From NCBI GenBank assembly GCA_002353935.1, contig DEKP01000031.1, positions 1 through 41,038 on the forward strand: a DNA stretch of 41,038 bases, given 5' to 3'. The notes under the pieces were generated by a model. That model made no database searches, was not told where the DNA came from, and saw nothing but the letters and a program-made list of their open reading frames with translations. Of the stretch, positions 31,108 to 40,004 are shown piece by piece. The translations under genes were made by a program, and so were the position numbers. Every line of letters begins with the position of its first letter. Position 1 is the stretch's first letter. Source of the DNA: Ruminococcaceae bacterium UBA2719. GTDB taxonomy: Bacteria > Bacillota > Clostridia > Oscillospirales > Acutalibacteraceae.

Positions 31108-31419
31108 ATGGTAGAGTTTGATATAAATTTATTCGCTGAAAAATTGAAATTTGTCAGAGAGTGTTATGATGTGTCACAGCATGAGGTAGCGGATATTTTG
31201 CATATAGACCGCTCTACTTACAGCTATTATGAAATTGGAAAAACACAGCCCAATCTGAGTGTTTTATATACAATAAGCCAACTTTTTGCTGTGTCACTAG
31301 ACGACCTTATAAACCCAAATATAAAAGTTTCTTTGAGATTATTCAAAAATATCGAGGAAATTGATTTTAGTAAATATTATAAAATGAGAACAAGTCATTT
31401 AAAAGAATTTAATGAGTAG
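31108..31419 (+). CDS. XRE-family helix-turn-helix regulator
   Basis: A 103-residue DNA-binding protein. The Cro/C1-type helix-turn-helix covers about residues 10-66 (KLKFVRECYDVSQHEVADIL, IDRSTYSYYEIGKTQPNLS, LFAVSLDDLINP). The C-terminal 35 residues form no recognisable sensor. AAGGAG lies just before the ATG. It follows the four-unit RNA array and precedes a bidirectional terminator. Whether it controls the array, for instance through the inverted repeat at the unit 4 promoter, cannot be read from the sequence. Confidence 0.88.
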   Translation: MVEFDINLFAEKLKFVRECYDVSQHEVADILHIDRSTYSYYEIGKTQPNLSVLYTISQLFAVSLDDLINPNIKVSLRLFKNIEEIDFSKYYKMRTSHLKEFNE

Positions 31420-31450
31420 TTGAACTTTATATAAAGATTCAAATAATATT

Positions 31451-31491
31451 CAAGGCAAGACTCGTATTTCGGATTATACAGTCTTGCCTTG
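31451..31491. terminator. Bidirectional terminator between the XRE gene and glgA
   Basis: A perfect 12-bp stem (CAAGGCAAGACT/AGTCTTGCCTTG) with a 17-base loop. A T tract follows on the plus strand and an AT-rich tail on the minus strand, so it can end both converging genes. Confidence 0.82.
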
Positions 31492-31521
31492 AAGTTTTTA
31501 TATTGAAGATTTAATTTTAAT

Positions 31522-32949
31522 TTAATTCCAGTTGAGAGTGTCGGAATATACGTTGATATAATCCTGAGCGCTGCGCTCCCATGAGTTGTCGCTCATCATT
31601 GCGCGCCACATCAGCTGGTGCCATCCCTGGTCATCATAAATGCCTGATAAAGCGCGTTTTACAGCGTTGCACATATCGGCTATATCATAGTTTCTAAAGG
31701 TAAATCCGTTTCCGTAGTTATCGGCAGAATCGAAAACAGAGTCTTTTAGTCCTCCGACTTCTCTGACTACCGGAATTGTGCCATAGCGCAAAGCGATCAT
31801 TTGGCTCAGTCCGCAAGGCTCTTGCTTGCTGGGCATCAGGAAAATATCAGCGCCGGAATAAATCTTACGTGCAAGCTCAGGTACAAATCCGTGGCAGGCA
31901 CACACACGTCCCGGATAATACCACTGCATATCTCGGAAGAAATTTTCGTATTCTTCATCTCCGGATCCTAAGATAACAAACTGCATCTTCTGAGTGTTCA
32001 AAAGATCGGGAAGTCCGCCGCGTACAAGATCAAGACCCTTGTGTGATACCATACGTGTAATCATAGCGACAATCGGAGTATCCCAGCTTTGCTCAAGACA
32101 CAGCCTTTCCTGGAGCCTTCGCTTGCATTCGCCCTTGCCTCTCATATCGTCTTTTGTATAATTGCAGTACAGATGATAGTCGGTTGCCGGGTCATATGAC
32201 GGGTTATCGATCCCGTTTAGAATACCGCAAAGTTTAAAATGGTTGCGGTTTAAGGAATGGTGCAGACCGTAACTATACCAAGGATCTTTTATTTCCATAG
32301 CATAGGTAGGCGATACGGTAGTAACACGTGTGGAGCACTCGATAGCACCTTTCATCATGTTCAGTTTACCGTCCATGTCTATAATGCTGCACTCGCTTTG
32401 GGGAATACCTACGCATTCGGTGTTGACTTCCCAGCCGTACTTGCCCTGATACTGGATATTATGAATGGTAAAAATGCTCTTGATGTTGTAGTACCAAGGA
32501 TTCTTGGAATAGAATAGATAGTAGTATACTGGGACAAGAGCAGTTTGCCAATCGTTGGTGTGAATTATATCCGGATGAAAATCTATATACGGCAGCATTT
32601 CAAGTATGGCTCTTGAGAAGAAAGCGAATCGCTCCGCATCATCATAAAAACCATACAGTTTATCGCGTTTAAAATAATATTCATTATCGATGAAATAGTA
32701 TGTGCAGTCGTTCCATCTTGCCCAGAAAAGTCCGCAGTACTGGTGTCTCCATGCTACAGGAACCGTGAAGTTTGTAATGTAGTTAAGCTGATTTTTCAGA
32801 TCTTGCGGAATAGTGCCGTACAGCGGCATAACAATTCTACAGTCCTGTCCCTTTCGGCACAGAGTATGGGGCAAAGAACCCGCAACATCGGCAAGACCTC
32901 CGCTGCCTGCAAAAGGATTTGCTTCACTTGCACAATATAGTATTCTCAT
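31522..32949 (-). CDS. glgA: Glycogen synthase (ADP-glucose)
   Basis: A 475-residue GT5 glycosyltransferase that adds glucose from ADP-glucose to glycogen. The N terminus ILYCASEANPFAGSGGLADVAGSLP corresponds to the ADP-glucose site; the usual Lys of KxGGL is Ser here. HTNDWQTALVP and TIHNIQYQG are conserved, and the C-terminal catalytic block reads SKQEPCGLSQMIALRYGTIPVVREVGGL with the acid Glu and the second GGL motif intact. Length is standard (about 475-480). It is the last gene of glgB-glgC-glgD-glgA. Loss of the Lys may lower ADP-glucose affinity, but the rest of the site looks functional. Confidence 0.95.
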   Translation of the reverse strand: MRILYCASEANPFAGSGGLADVAGSLPHTLCRKGQDCRIVMPLYGTIPQDLKNQLNYITNFTVPVAWRHQYCGLFWARWNDCTYYFIDNEYYFKRDKLYGFYDDAERFAFFSRAILEMLPYIDFHPDIIHTNDWQTALVPVYYYLFYSKNPWYYNIKSIFTIHNIQYQGKYGWEVNTECVGIPQSECSIIDMDGKLNMMKGAIECSTRVTTVSPTYAMEIKDPWYSYGLHHSLNRNHFKLCGILNGIDNPSYDPATDYHLYCNYTKDDMRGKGECKRRLQERLCLEQSWDTPIVAMITRMVSHKGLDLVRGGLPDLLNTQKMQFVILGSGDEEYENFFRDMQWYYPGRVCACHGFVPELARKIYSGADIFLMPSKQEPCGLSQMIALRYGTIPVVREVGGLKDSVFDSADNYGNGFTFRNYDIADMCNAVKRALSGIYDDQGWHQLMWRAMMSDNSWERSAQDYINVYSDTLNWN

Positions 32950-32982
32950 AGTTAGTTTGTCCTCCTTAATGAATATATATAT

Positions 32983-34095
32983 TTAAACAAAAGCACGCTT
33001 TGAAATATACATTGGAAAATTCAGGCATCCCTGTATAGATCTTTTTGCGCTGACGTTAACATCTTTATCAATTACTATGTAATTGAGGTCTGCGTTATCA
33101 CCGATAACACAGTCCTGCATAATAATACAATTGCTGATTTTAGTATTATATCCGATATAAACTCCCTTTGAAATAATAGAATTCTCAACAACGCCGTTGA
33201 TTATACATCCCTGAGCAATCAGAGAGCCTTTTACATTACTGTCAAGTCCATAACGCGACGGCATATCGTCTCTTACCTTAGTATATATCGGTCTGCGCGG
33301 ATTAAACAACTCGGCTCTTATATCGGCATTCATGAGCTTCATATTGGCGTTAAAATAATCTTTTACAGAATCAATGAATTCGCAGTAACCTTTCTTTTCA
33401 TATCCAAAAACACGGAATCTATCGGTTATAGGCTGTAGTATGTTGCGTAAAAAGTTATATTTGCTTTCAGCGACAGCCTGACGAATCAAAGTCATTAAAA
33501 GATCTTTTTTAATCAGAACCGTACCTGTGCTTAGATTGCATATATCCTGATTTACTGCAGAAGCCATAATCTTTGATACGTGTCCGTTTTCATCCATTTC
33601 CAGTGCGCAGCGATATTCTGCCGAAGCCTGTTTAAAAGGTGCTTTGGTATATATAAATGTGATGTCAGCATTGTTCTTTTCATGAAAATGCAGCACCTTT
33701 GAAAAATCTATGTTATAAATACAATCGGTTGTTGAAATGAGTACATATTTCTCTCTGCCGTGTTCAATGTATCCGTGAAGATTGAATATAGCTTCAACAA
33801 TAGTGGAAAAATGATGTTCTCCATAAGGAGGCAGAATACTCAGACCGCTGTGACGCCTCGCTAAATCCCACGCGCTTCCGGAGCCTAAATGATCCATCAA
33901 AGACTGAAAATTGCTTTTTGTGACAATGCCGACATTATTGATACCTGAGTTTGACATATTTGAAAGAGGGAAGTCGATCAGACGGTATTTTCCGCAAAAC
34001 GGAACGCTGCCCATCGTGCGGTGCGCGGTTAAATCAGGCAGGTTTTTCTCGTTTGTATTTGCCAGTATCAATCCAAGAATTTTATTGCTTGCCAT
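32983..34095 (-). CDS. glgD: Glucose-1-phosphate adenylyltransferase, GlgD (regulatory) subunit
   Basis: A 370-residue relative of GlgC. The N-terminal nucleotide loop is degraded (LANTNEKNLPDLTAHRTMGS in place of GGxGxRL), as is usual for GlgD, while the sugar-binding block VPFCGKYRLIDFPLSNMSNSGI is kept; the C-terminal half is a left-handed beta helix. GlgD is thought to be a non-catalytic partner that raises GlgC activity. The ATG at 34095 has GGAGG before it within the end of glgC; an in-frame GTG at 34101 is less likely. It lies two bases after the glgC stop. Confidence 0.93.
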   Translation of the reverse strand: MASNKILGLILANTNEKNLPDLTAHRTMGSVPFCGKYRLIDFPLSNMSNSGINNVGIVTKSNFQSLMDHLGSGSAWDLARRHSGLSILPPYGEHHFSTIVEAIFNLHGYIEHGREKYVLISTTDCIYNIDFSKVLHFHEKNNADITFIYTKAPFKQASAEYRCALEMDENGHVSKIMASAVNQDICNLSTGTVLIKKDLLMTLIRQAVAESKYNFLRNILQPITDRFRVFGYEKKGYCEFIDSVKDYFNANMKLMNADIRAELFNPRRPIYTKVRDDMPSRYGLDSNVKGSLIAQGCIINGVVENSIISKGVYIGYNTKISNCIIMQDCVIGDNADLNYIVIDKDVNVSAKRSIQGCLNFPMYISKRAFV

Positions 34096-34097
34096 AA

Positions 34098-35294
34098 TCA
34101 CACCTCCACGTCTTTATCAATCATAGCTTTTGGTTCAATTACTGTGTTGTCTGCAATTTTCAGATTGTCTCCGACAACGGTAATTCCCCAGTCGTTGCGG
34201 TCTTCAACGCTGGTCGGATTTGCTCCGATTTTGGCGTTTTTGCCGATGACGGTGTTTTCGCTTATTATAGAAAACTGTACTACAGCGCCTTCTTTTATAA
34301 CAGTACCTGGCATTATTATAGATGAGTTAATAACAGCGCCCTTGCCAATGGTAACGCCGGGAAATATTATGGAAAATTCTAACGTTCCGTCAACAATACA
34401 ACCATCTGATATAAGCGAGTTTTGAATTTCTGCATTTTCGCCTACATAGTGGGGCGGCATCATAGGATTTCTCGAAAAAATGTTTTTTAAGTCAAGTGTA
34501 ACCTTTGGATCTAACAAGTCCATGTTTGCTTCCCAGAGGCTGTCGATAGTGCCGACATCTTTCCAGTAGCCGTAAAAATTATACGCAAACATTCTTTCGC
34601 CGTTACTGAGCATCAGCGGTAAAACGTCTTTTCCGAAATCGTTTGAAGAATTTGGATTTTCGGCGTCTTTAATCAAATACCTTTTTAGTATTTGCCAGCT
34701 AAACACATAAATACCCATAGAAGCTTTGGTGCTCTTAGGTTGTTCGGGCTTTTCATCAAATTCATATATGGAGCCGTCAGGGTTTGTGTTTAGTATTCCG
34801 AAACGAGACGCTTCTTCGAGCGGAACGTCGATGACAGCAATAGTGCAGGCAGCGCCTTTTTGCTTGTGATACTCTATCATCTCGGCATAGTCCATTTTAT
34901 AGATATGATCTCCCGACAAAACAACGATGTAGTCAGGATCGTATCTTTCTATAAATCCGATGTTTTGATATATGGCGTTTGCAGTACCGGAATACCAGTC
35001 GGAGCCTTCTTTTGTTTCAAACGGCTGAAGGCAGGTGACACCCGAGTGAATACCATCCAAGTCCCACGGCTGACCGTTTCCTATGTATTCATTTAACTCA
35101 AGCGGCTGATATTGTGTAAGTACGCCTACCGCTTCAATTCCGGAATTTATACAGTTTGAAAGCGGAAAATCAATGATTCTGTATTTTCCGCCAAAAGGGA
35201 CTGCCGGCTTTGCAATCTTTTTTGTAAGTACGCCAAGGCGTGATCCTTGTCCGCCTGCCAAAAGCATTGCTACAACTTCTTTTTTCGGTAACAT
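34098..35294 (-). CDS. glgC: Glucose-1-phosphate adenylyltransferase, catalytic subunit
   Basis: A 398-residue enzyme that makes ADP-glucose from glucose-1-phosphate and ATP, the committed step of bacterial glycogen synthesis. The nucleotide loop AMLLAGGQGSRLGVLT is intact, followed by KPAVPFGGKYRIIDFPLSNC, the GDHIYKMDY metal-binding region and, at the C-terminal half, a left-handed beta helix (repeats such as VIKEGAVV, VIGKNAKIG). GGAGG precedes the ATG. It lies between glgB and glgD. In Firmicutes GlgC works with GlgD, which fits the gene order. Confidence 0.96.
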   Translation of the reverse strand: MLPKKEVVAMLLAGGQGSRLGVLTKKIAKPAVPFGGKYRIIDFPLSNCINSGIEAVGVLTQYQPLELNEYIGNGQPWDLDGIHSGVTCLQPFETKEGSDWYSGTANAIYQNIGFIERYDPDYIVVLSGDHIYKMDYAEMIEYHKQKGAACTIAVIDVPLEEASRFGILNTNPDGSIYEFDEKPEQPKSTKASMGIYVFSWQILKRYLIKDAENPNSSNDFGKDVLPLMLSNGERMFAYNFYGYWKDVGTIDSLWEANMDLLDPKVTLDLKNIFSRNPMMPPHYVGENAEIQNSLISDGCIVDGTLEFSIIFPGVTIGKGAVINSSIIMPGTVIKEGAVVQFSIISENTVIGKNAKIGANPTSVEDRNDWGITVVGDNLKIADNTVIEPKAMIDKDVEV

Positions 35295-35391
35295 ATTTTC
35301 CTCCGTTTAAGCCAGTTTATATAAATTGTGTTTGAATAAATATATTGATAAATTAGCTTACCAATAAGTTAATTATTTAGTCGCTAAAATT

Positions 35392-37548
35392 TTATTGCTT
35401 GTCAGCAGATTTTTTTGCGGTACTTTTTGAAGAAGTACTTTTTTTATTATCGGTTGATTTTTTAGCAGCAGTTTTTTTAGAAGCAGACTTCGCAGAAGCA
35501 GACTTCGCAGAAGCAGACTTCGCGGAAACAGACTTCTTTGAAGTTGTTTTTGCACTTGCCTTTTTGAGGGCCGGCTTCTTAGCAGGTGCTTTTTTTGTAG
35601 CGCTCTTTTTGCTTTCAGCTGCCTTTTCTTTTTTTGCAAGAACAGGGTTCTTTGCTTTTTTTGTACACTTAAAGTACATAGCGCTCATAGGAGGCAGGTT
35701 GACGAATATAGCCTGATCGAAGCCGTGCATTTCTTCTGCTACTGTTTTGATTTCTTTGCCGTTGGTTATACCTGTACCGCCGTATTCTACATCATCTGAA
35801 TTGAAGATTTCGCTGTATACGCCGTAGTCCGGTACCCCTATACCGTAGTTTTCTCTGTACATAGGCTGGAAGTTGCACACGACTATAATATTGTCGCCGC
35901 TTTTATCGATACGTCTAAATGCAATAACGCTTTGTTGATAATCGTCGTGATGAATCCAGCTAAAGCCTTCCCAGGTAAAGTCAACCTGATACATGCACGG
36001 ATTGTCAAGATAGAAGCTGTTAAGAGCTTTAAAAAAGTCGTTGAGCTGTCTGTGCTTATCATAGCCGAGCAATCCCCACTGGAGCTCTTCTGTTGAATTC
36101 CACTCGTCAAACTGACCTATCTCTGCTCCCATGAAAGTCAGCTTTTTGCCGGGATGAGCCATCATATATGACATAAATACTCTGACTCCCGCAAATTTCA
36201 TATCATAGTCGCCGGGCATTTTATTTATGAGTGAACCTTTTCCGTAAACCACCTCGTCGTGCGAGATCGGGAGCAGGAAGTTCTCTGAAAAAGCATAAAG
36301 GAAACTGAACGTAATATTATTGTGGTGGTAGGGTCTCCACAGCGGGTCAAGCGACATGTATGCGAGCATATCGTTCATCCAGCCCATATTCCACTTGTAG
36401 TCAAAGCCAAGCCCTCCGTCAGATACCGGACGGGTAACCATAGGCCAAGAGGTGCTTTCTTCTGCTATCATCATAACCTGCGGATGGTGCAGATGCACGG
36501 CAGTGTTCAGTCTTTGTATAAATTCAACAGCCTCAAGATGTTCGTGACCGCCGTATTGGTTAGCTACCCACTCGCCGTCCTTTCTGTTATAGTCAAGATA
36601 CAGCATAGACGCTACTGCGTCAACTCTTATACCGTCAACATGATATTTATCAAGCCAGAACATAGCTGATGATACCAAGAAAGAGATAACCTCGTATCTT
36701 GCGTAGTCAAAAACATAGGTACCCCATTCTTTGTGTTCGCCTTTTCTGGAATCTTCATATTCATAGCAGTGGATGCCGTCAAAACGAGCCAGACCGTGAG
36801 CGTCTTTTGGAAAATGAGCCGGAACCCAGTCAAGTATAACGCCGATGCCGTTTTGATGGCAACGGTCAATAAAATTCATAAATTGCTCGGGTGAGCCGTA
36901 ACGCGATGTAGGAGCAAAGTAACCGGTTACCTGATATCCCCACGAGCCGTCAAAGGGATATTCTGTCATAGGCATAAATTCTATATGTGTGTAGCCCATT
37001 TCCTTTACATAAGGGATAAGCTCATCACCCAGCTTTTCATAAGAGAAAACGTTTCCGTCAGCATATTTGCGCCAGGAACCGGCGTGAACTTCATATATAT
37101 TAATAGGATTTTCAAAATGGGGATGTTTTTCTTTGTAGTCAAACCACTCTTTATCGTTCCATTCATATCGGTCAATGTTATAAATTTTCGAAGCGTTATC
37201 CGGACGAGTCTGGGTGTGAAACGCAAACGGATCGCATTTAAGAATTTTTTCGAACCAAGGGGTTTCAATACAATATTTATAAATTTCGAATTCATTCAGA
37301 CCTTCAATGAACAGCTCCCATATACCGCCTTCACTGATTTTGTACATGTAATTGGCGCCTTGGTTCCAGCCGTTAAAGTCGCCTACAACCGATACAGACA
37401 AAGCATTAGGAGCCCAAACGCGAAATACATATCCGTCTCTTCCATCCCAGTTTACAGGATGACACCCCAAAAACTCATAAGCTCTGACAGCATCTCCTCC
37501 GTGAAATAAGTCCAGAGGAAATCTTTCATCGTTTAATTGATAATTCAT
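35392..37548 (-). CDS. glgB: Glycogen branching enzyme with a Lys/Ala/Ser-rich tail
   Basis: A 718-residue GH13 enzyme that makes alpha-1,6 branches. The N-terminal CBM48 domain (about 20-120) is followed by the catalytic barrel: nucleophile Asp310 (GIRVDAVAS), acid Glu363 (MIAEEST) and the PISHDEVVYGKGS block. The conserved enzyme ends near residue 629 (PPMSAMYFKCTKK). About 89 further residues form a low-complexity basic tail made almost only of Lys, Ala, Ser and Thr, resembling histone H1 C termini, with a KSASA 5-residue repeat. It is first in the glg operon. The tail is not part of known GlgB; it may bind nucleic acid or polyanions. Confidence 0.95.
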   Translation of the reverse strand: MNYQLNDERFPLDLFHGGDAVRAYEFLGCHPVNWDGRDGYVFRVWAPNALSVSVVGDFNGWNQGANYMYKISEGGIWELFIEGLNEFEIYKYCIETPWFEKILKCDPFAFHTQTRPDNASKIYNIDRYEWNDKEWFDYKEKHPHFENPINIYEVHAGSWRKYADGNVFSYEKLGDELIPYVKEMGYTHIEFMPMTEYPFDGSWGYQVTGYFAPTSRYGSPEQFMNFIDRCHQNGIGVILDWVPAHFPKDAHGLARFDGIHCYEYEDSRKGEHKEWGTYVFDYARYEVISFLVSSAMFWLDKYHVDGIRVDAVASMLYLDYNRKDGEWVANQYGGHEHLEAVEFIQRLNTAVHLHHPQVMMIAEESTSWPMVTRPVSDGGLGFDYKWNMGWMNDMLAYMSLDPLWRPYHHNNITFSFLYAFSENFLLPISHDEVVYGKGSLINKMPGDYDMKFAGVRVFMSYMMAHPGKKLTFMGAEIGQFDEWNSTEELQWGLLGYDKHRQLNDFFKALNSFYLDNPCMYQVDFTWEGFSWIHHDDYQQSVIAFRRIDKSGDNIIVVCNFQPMYRENYGIGVPDYGVYSEIFNSDDVEYGGTGITNGKEIKTVAEEMHGFDQAIFVNLPPMSAMYFKCTKKAKNPVLAKKEKAAESKKSATKKAPAKKPALKKASAKTTSKKSVSAKSASAKSASAKSASKKTAAKKSTDNKKSTSSKSTAKKSADKQ
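35481..35540 (-). repeat. 15-bp tandem repeat within the GlgB tail
   Basis: AAGCAGACTTCGCAG occurs twice exactly (35481, 35496) and twice with changes (35511, 35526). It encodes the KSASA repeats of the GlgB tail and shows how the tail could lengthen by slippage. Confidence 0.88.
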
Positions 37549-38246
37549 ACTCTTGCTCCTTAAATATATATTTAACGTATACTATTATACATTTACGAAT
37601 ATATCTTACCAAAAAATTAGTACAATTTCAAGTAAAAGTAGAAAATAAATTCCAAATTTTTAGTGCAATTTTTATAAAATATGTCAATTTATATGTCGCT
37701 TTACACAACAAGTTGACAGTTTTTCGTTACATATCAACAAAAATATAAGTTTTGATAGATTTATCCTTAGTTTGTATTTATAATTTTATATATAAAGATT
37801 TGTATAAATAAAAAATTAAGAGTGTACATAATTATGATACAGTGTAATGAGAAATTATGCCTGGCTTATTTAAAAATATCAGCGCTTTTGTTTAATAATG
37901 TTTTTAAACCCGTATTAAAGTATAAAATGAAATCACCAAAATTCTTGACATTTTTTGCGCTTTATATTATATTTATTTTAAGATGTTATAGTATGGCATC
38001 CGGAGTATTTGTGTATTCGGACACATATTCCTATTTTTTTATTGGACTCTATCAAGAGCCGTTATATTATAGATATTTTTTATTAATTATTACCAGTTGC
38101 TTTTCTGTTTAAATATACAGATTTCTACTATATTTGTCTTTTGACATTGGTGATACAAATTGAATATCTGAGTATACGGCACCCGTAAGTTGAGTTTGAT
38201 TAACTAATTTTTATTAGAAAAATCAATTCAAGGAGGTGTCAATCAA
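37549..38246. other. Gene-poor AT-rich stretch between glgB and rny
   Basis: About 700 bp with no supported gene. A 96-codon frame at 37822-38112 has hydrophobic stretches but no ribosome site and is not accepted. The stretch should hold the divergent promoters of glgB and rny, but no box pair stands out clearly. Confidence 0.6.
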
Positions 38247-39800
38247 ATGGACTTATGGTTACAGATCCTGGTTTTTGCGGGAGTAGCAATTGTTGCTTTG
38301 ATAATCGGCGTGATTATCGGTAATATTTACCGCAAAAAAGTTGCAGAAGCCGAGATAGGTTCTGCCGAACAGGAAGCTAAGCGCATCGTCAGCGAAGCGA
38401 TAAAAGATGCAGAAGCCAAGAAAAAAGAAGCTATCATTGAAGGAAAAGATGAAATTCATCGTTTGCGCAATGAAAGCGAAAGCGAGTTGTCAAGTCGACG
38501 TAAGGAGGTTCAGCGACAGGAAAGACGCATTCAGCAAAAAGAAGAATCTCTTGATAAAAAACTTGATAACATTGAAGCTAAAGAAGAAAAGATTAACAAA
38601 AAAATGCGAGAAGCTGAGGCCCGACTTGCCGAGGTGGAAACAATCAAGAAAAGTCAATTTGAAATGCTCGAAAGGATTTCGGGCTACACGGTAGAACAGG
38701 CTAAAGCTTATCTCTTAGATCAACTGGATCAAGAGCTTACACATGAAAAGTCGCTGAAGATTATGGACTTTGAGCAACAGCTCAAGGATGAATCTGACAA
38801 GAAAGCAAGAAATATAATCTCTCTTGCTATTCAAAGACTTGCTTCAGAGCAGGTAGCAGAGGCTACGGTATCGGTTGTACCGTTGCCAAATGACGAGATG
38901 AAAGGCCGTATAATAGGCAGAGAGGGTAGAAATATCCGTGCGATCGAAACGCTTACAGGGGTTGATTTGATTATCGATGATACACCCGAAGCGATCACAC
39001 TTTCATCATTTGAGCCTGTCAGAAGAGAGATTGCAAGAATATCTCTTGAAAAGCTTATTTCTGACGGACGCATACATCCTGCAAGAGTAGAAGAGATGGT
39101 TGACAAAGCCAGACGAGAGGTTGAAGCTACTATTAAGCAGGAAGGCGAACGAGCTGTTTTGGAGGCCGGAGTAAACGGCATTCATCCCGAGCTTGTTAAG
39201 CTTTTGGGCAGACTGAAATATCGCACAAGCTATGGACAGAATGTTCTCAACCATTCATTAGAGGTTTCATACCTTTGCGGAATGATCGCATCTGAGCTTG
39301 GCATTGATCCAAAGGTTGCAAAGCGCGCAGGCCTTTTGCATGATATAGGAAAAGCGCTTGACCATGAGATTGAGGGCAGTCATATTGAAATCGGCGTTGA
39401 CGTAGCAAGAAAGTATAAAGAGAGCGACGCGGTTATACACGCAATACATGCTCATCACGGCGACGTTGAGGCTAAGACAATAGTTGCCTGTATTGTCCAG
39501 GCGGCGGATGCTATTTCAGCAGCACGTCCGGGCGCAAGAAGAGAAAATCTTGAAAATTATATCAAGCGTTTGCAAAAGCTCGAGGAAGTTGCTTCTTCTT
39601 TCGATGGTGTTGAAACGTCATTTGCTATACAAGCCGGCAGAGAAATCAGAATTATGGTAAAACCTGAGGCGGTTTCTGACGACTCTATGGCTTTGCTGGC
39701 GCGTAATATTTGCAAGAAAATTGAGGAAGACCTCGAATATCCGGGTCAGATCAAGGTGAATATTATTAGAGAGAGCAGAGTAACCGACTTTGCGAAATAA
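38247..39800 (+). CDS. rny: Ribonuclease Y
   Basis: A 517-residue membrane-anchored endoribonuclease that starts mRNA decay in Firmicutes. The order is complete: one N-terminal membrane helix (about 4-25), a long charged coiled coil (about 30-205), a KH domain with MKGRIIGREGRNIRAIE, and the HD domain with HDIGKALDHE and the catalytic His-Asp pair, ending near 517. A strong AAGGAGGTG precedes the ATG. It stands alone, followed by terminators. It could also process the structured RNAs encoded upstream, though nothing here shows that. Confidence 0.97.
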   Translation: MDLWLQILVFAGVAIVALIIGVIIGNIYRKKVAEAEIGSAEQEAKRIVSEAIKDAEAKKKEAIIEGKDEIHRLRNESESELSSRRKEVQRQERRIQQKEESLDKKLDNIEAKEEKINKKMREAEARLAEVETIKKSQFEMLERISGYTVEQAKAYLLDQLDQELTHEKSLKIMDFEQQLKDESDKKARNIISLAIQRLASEQVAEATVSVVPLPNDEMKGRIIGREGRNIRAIETLTGVDLIIDDTPEAITLSSFEPVRREIARISLEKLISDGRIHPARVEEMVDKARREVEATIKQEGERAVLEAGVNGIHPELVKLLGRLKYRTSYGQNVLNHSLEVSYLCGMIASELGIDPKVAKRAGLLHDIGKALDHEIEGSHIEIGVDVARKYKESDAVIHAIHAHHGDVEAKTIVACIVQAADAISAARPGARRENLENYIKRLQKLEEVASSFDGVETSFAIQAGREIRIMVKPEAVSDDSMALLARNICKKIEEDLEYPGQIKVNIIRESRVTDFAK

Positions 39801-39822
39801 TTTGACAAATCTATAAACGATT

Positions 39823-39855
39823 ATAACCACTTGCTTAAGCAGGTGGTTATTTTTT
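39823..39855 (+). terminator. Terminator after rny
   Basis: A 12-bp stem (ATAACCACTTGC/GCAGGTGGTTAT, one G-T) with a TTAA loop and a following T tract. Confidence 0.9.
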
Positions 39856-39947
39856 CTTCTAAGGTTTTGATTTGTATTTACAAATATATGCGTACAGGGA
39901 GTTCAAGAAAAATTATTATAATAAAATTTAAGAGTTTTTTGTTTTAG

Positions 39948-39970
39948 ATTGCATAGTTTTATGCAATTTT
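39948..39970 (+). terminator. Second hairpin with T tract before the phage-like gene
   Basis: ATTGCATA/TATGCAAT with a 4-base loop and a long T tract. It lies 35 bases before the next start codon and might attenuate that gene. Confidence 0.7.
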
Positions 39971-40004
39971 TTTATTTTTTTGAGGTATAGGTGGAGGTGT
40001 AATT

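Noticed and set aside
30084..31419. Type III toxin-antitoxin (repeat RNA plus toxin) or retron
   Set aside because: The RNA units are far longer than ToxI-type repeats, each has its own promoter, and the neighbour is an XRE regulator, not a ToxN-like nuclease or reverse transcriptase.
35373..35639. An 88-codon Lys/Leu/Arg-rich frame in the end of glgB
   Set aside because: It is a different reading frame of the low-complexity GlgB tail with no start signals.
37822..38112. A 96-codon frame before rny with hydrophobic stretches
   Set aside because: No ribosome site, biased AT-rich composition and no recognisable fold; hydrophobic runs are expected from TTT/ATA-rich random DNA.
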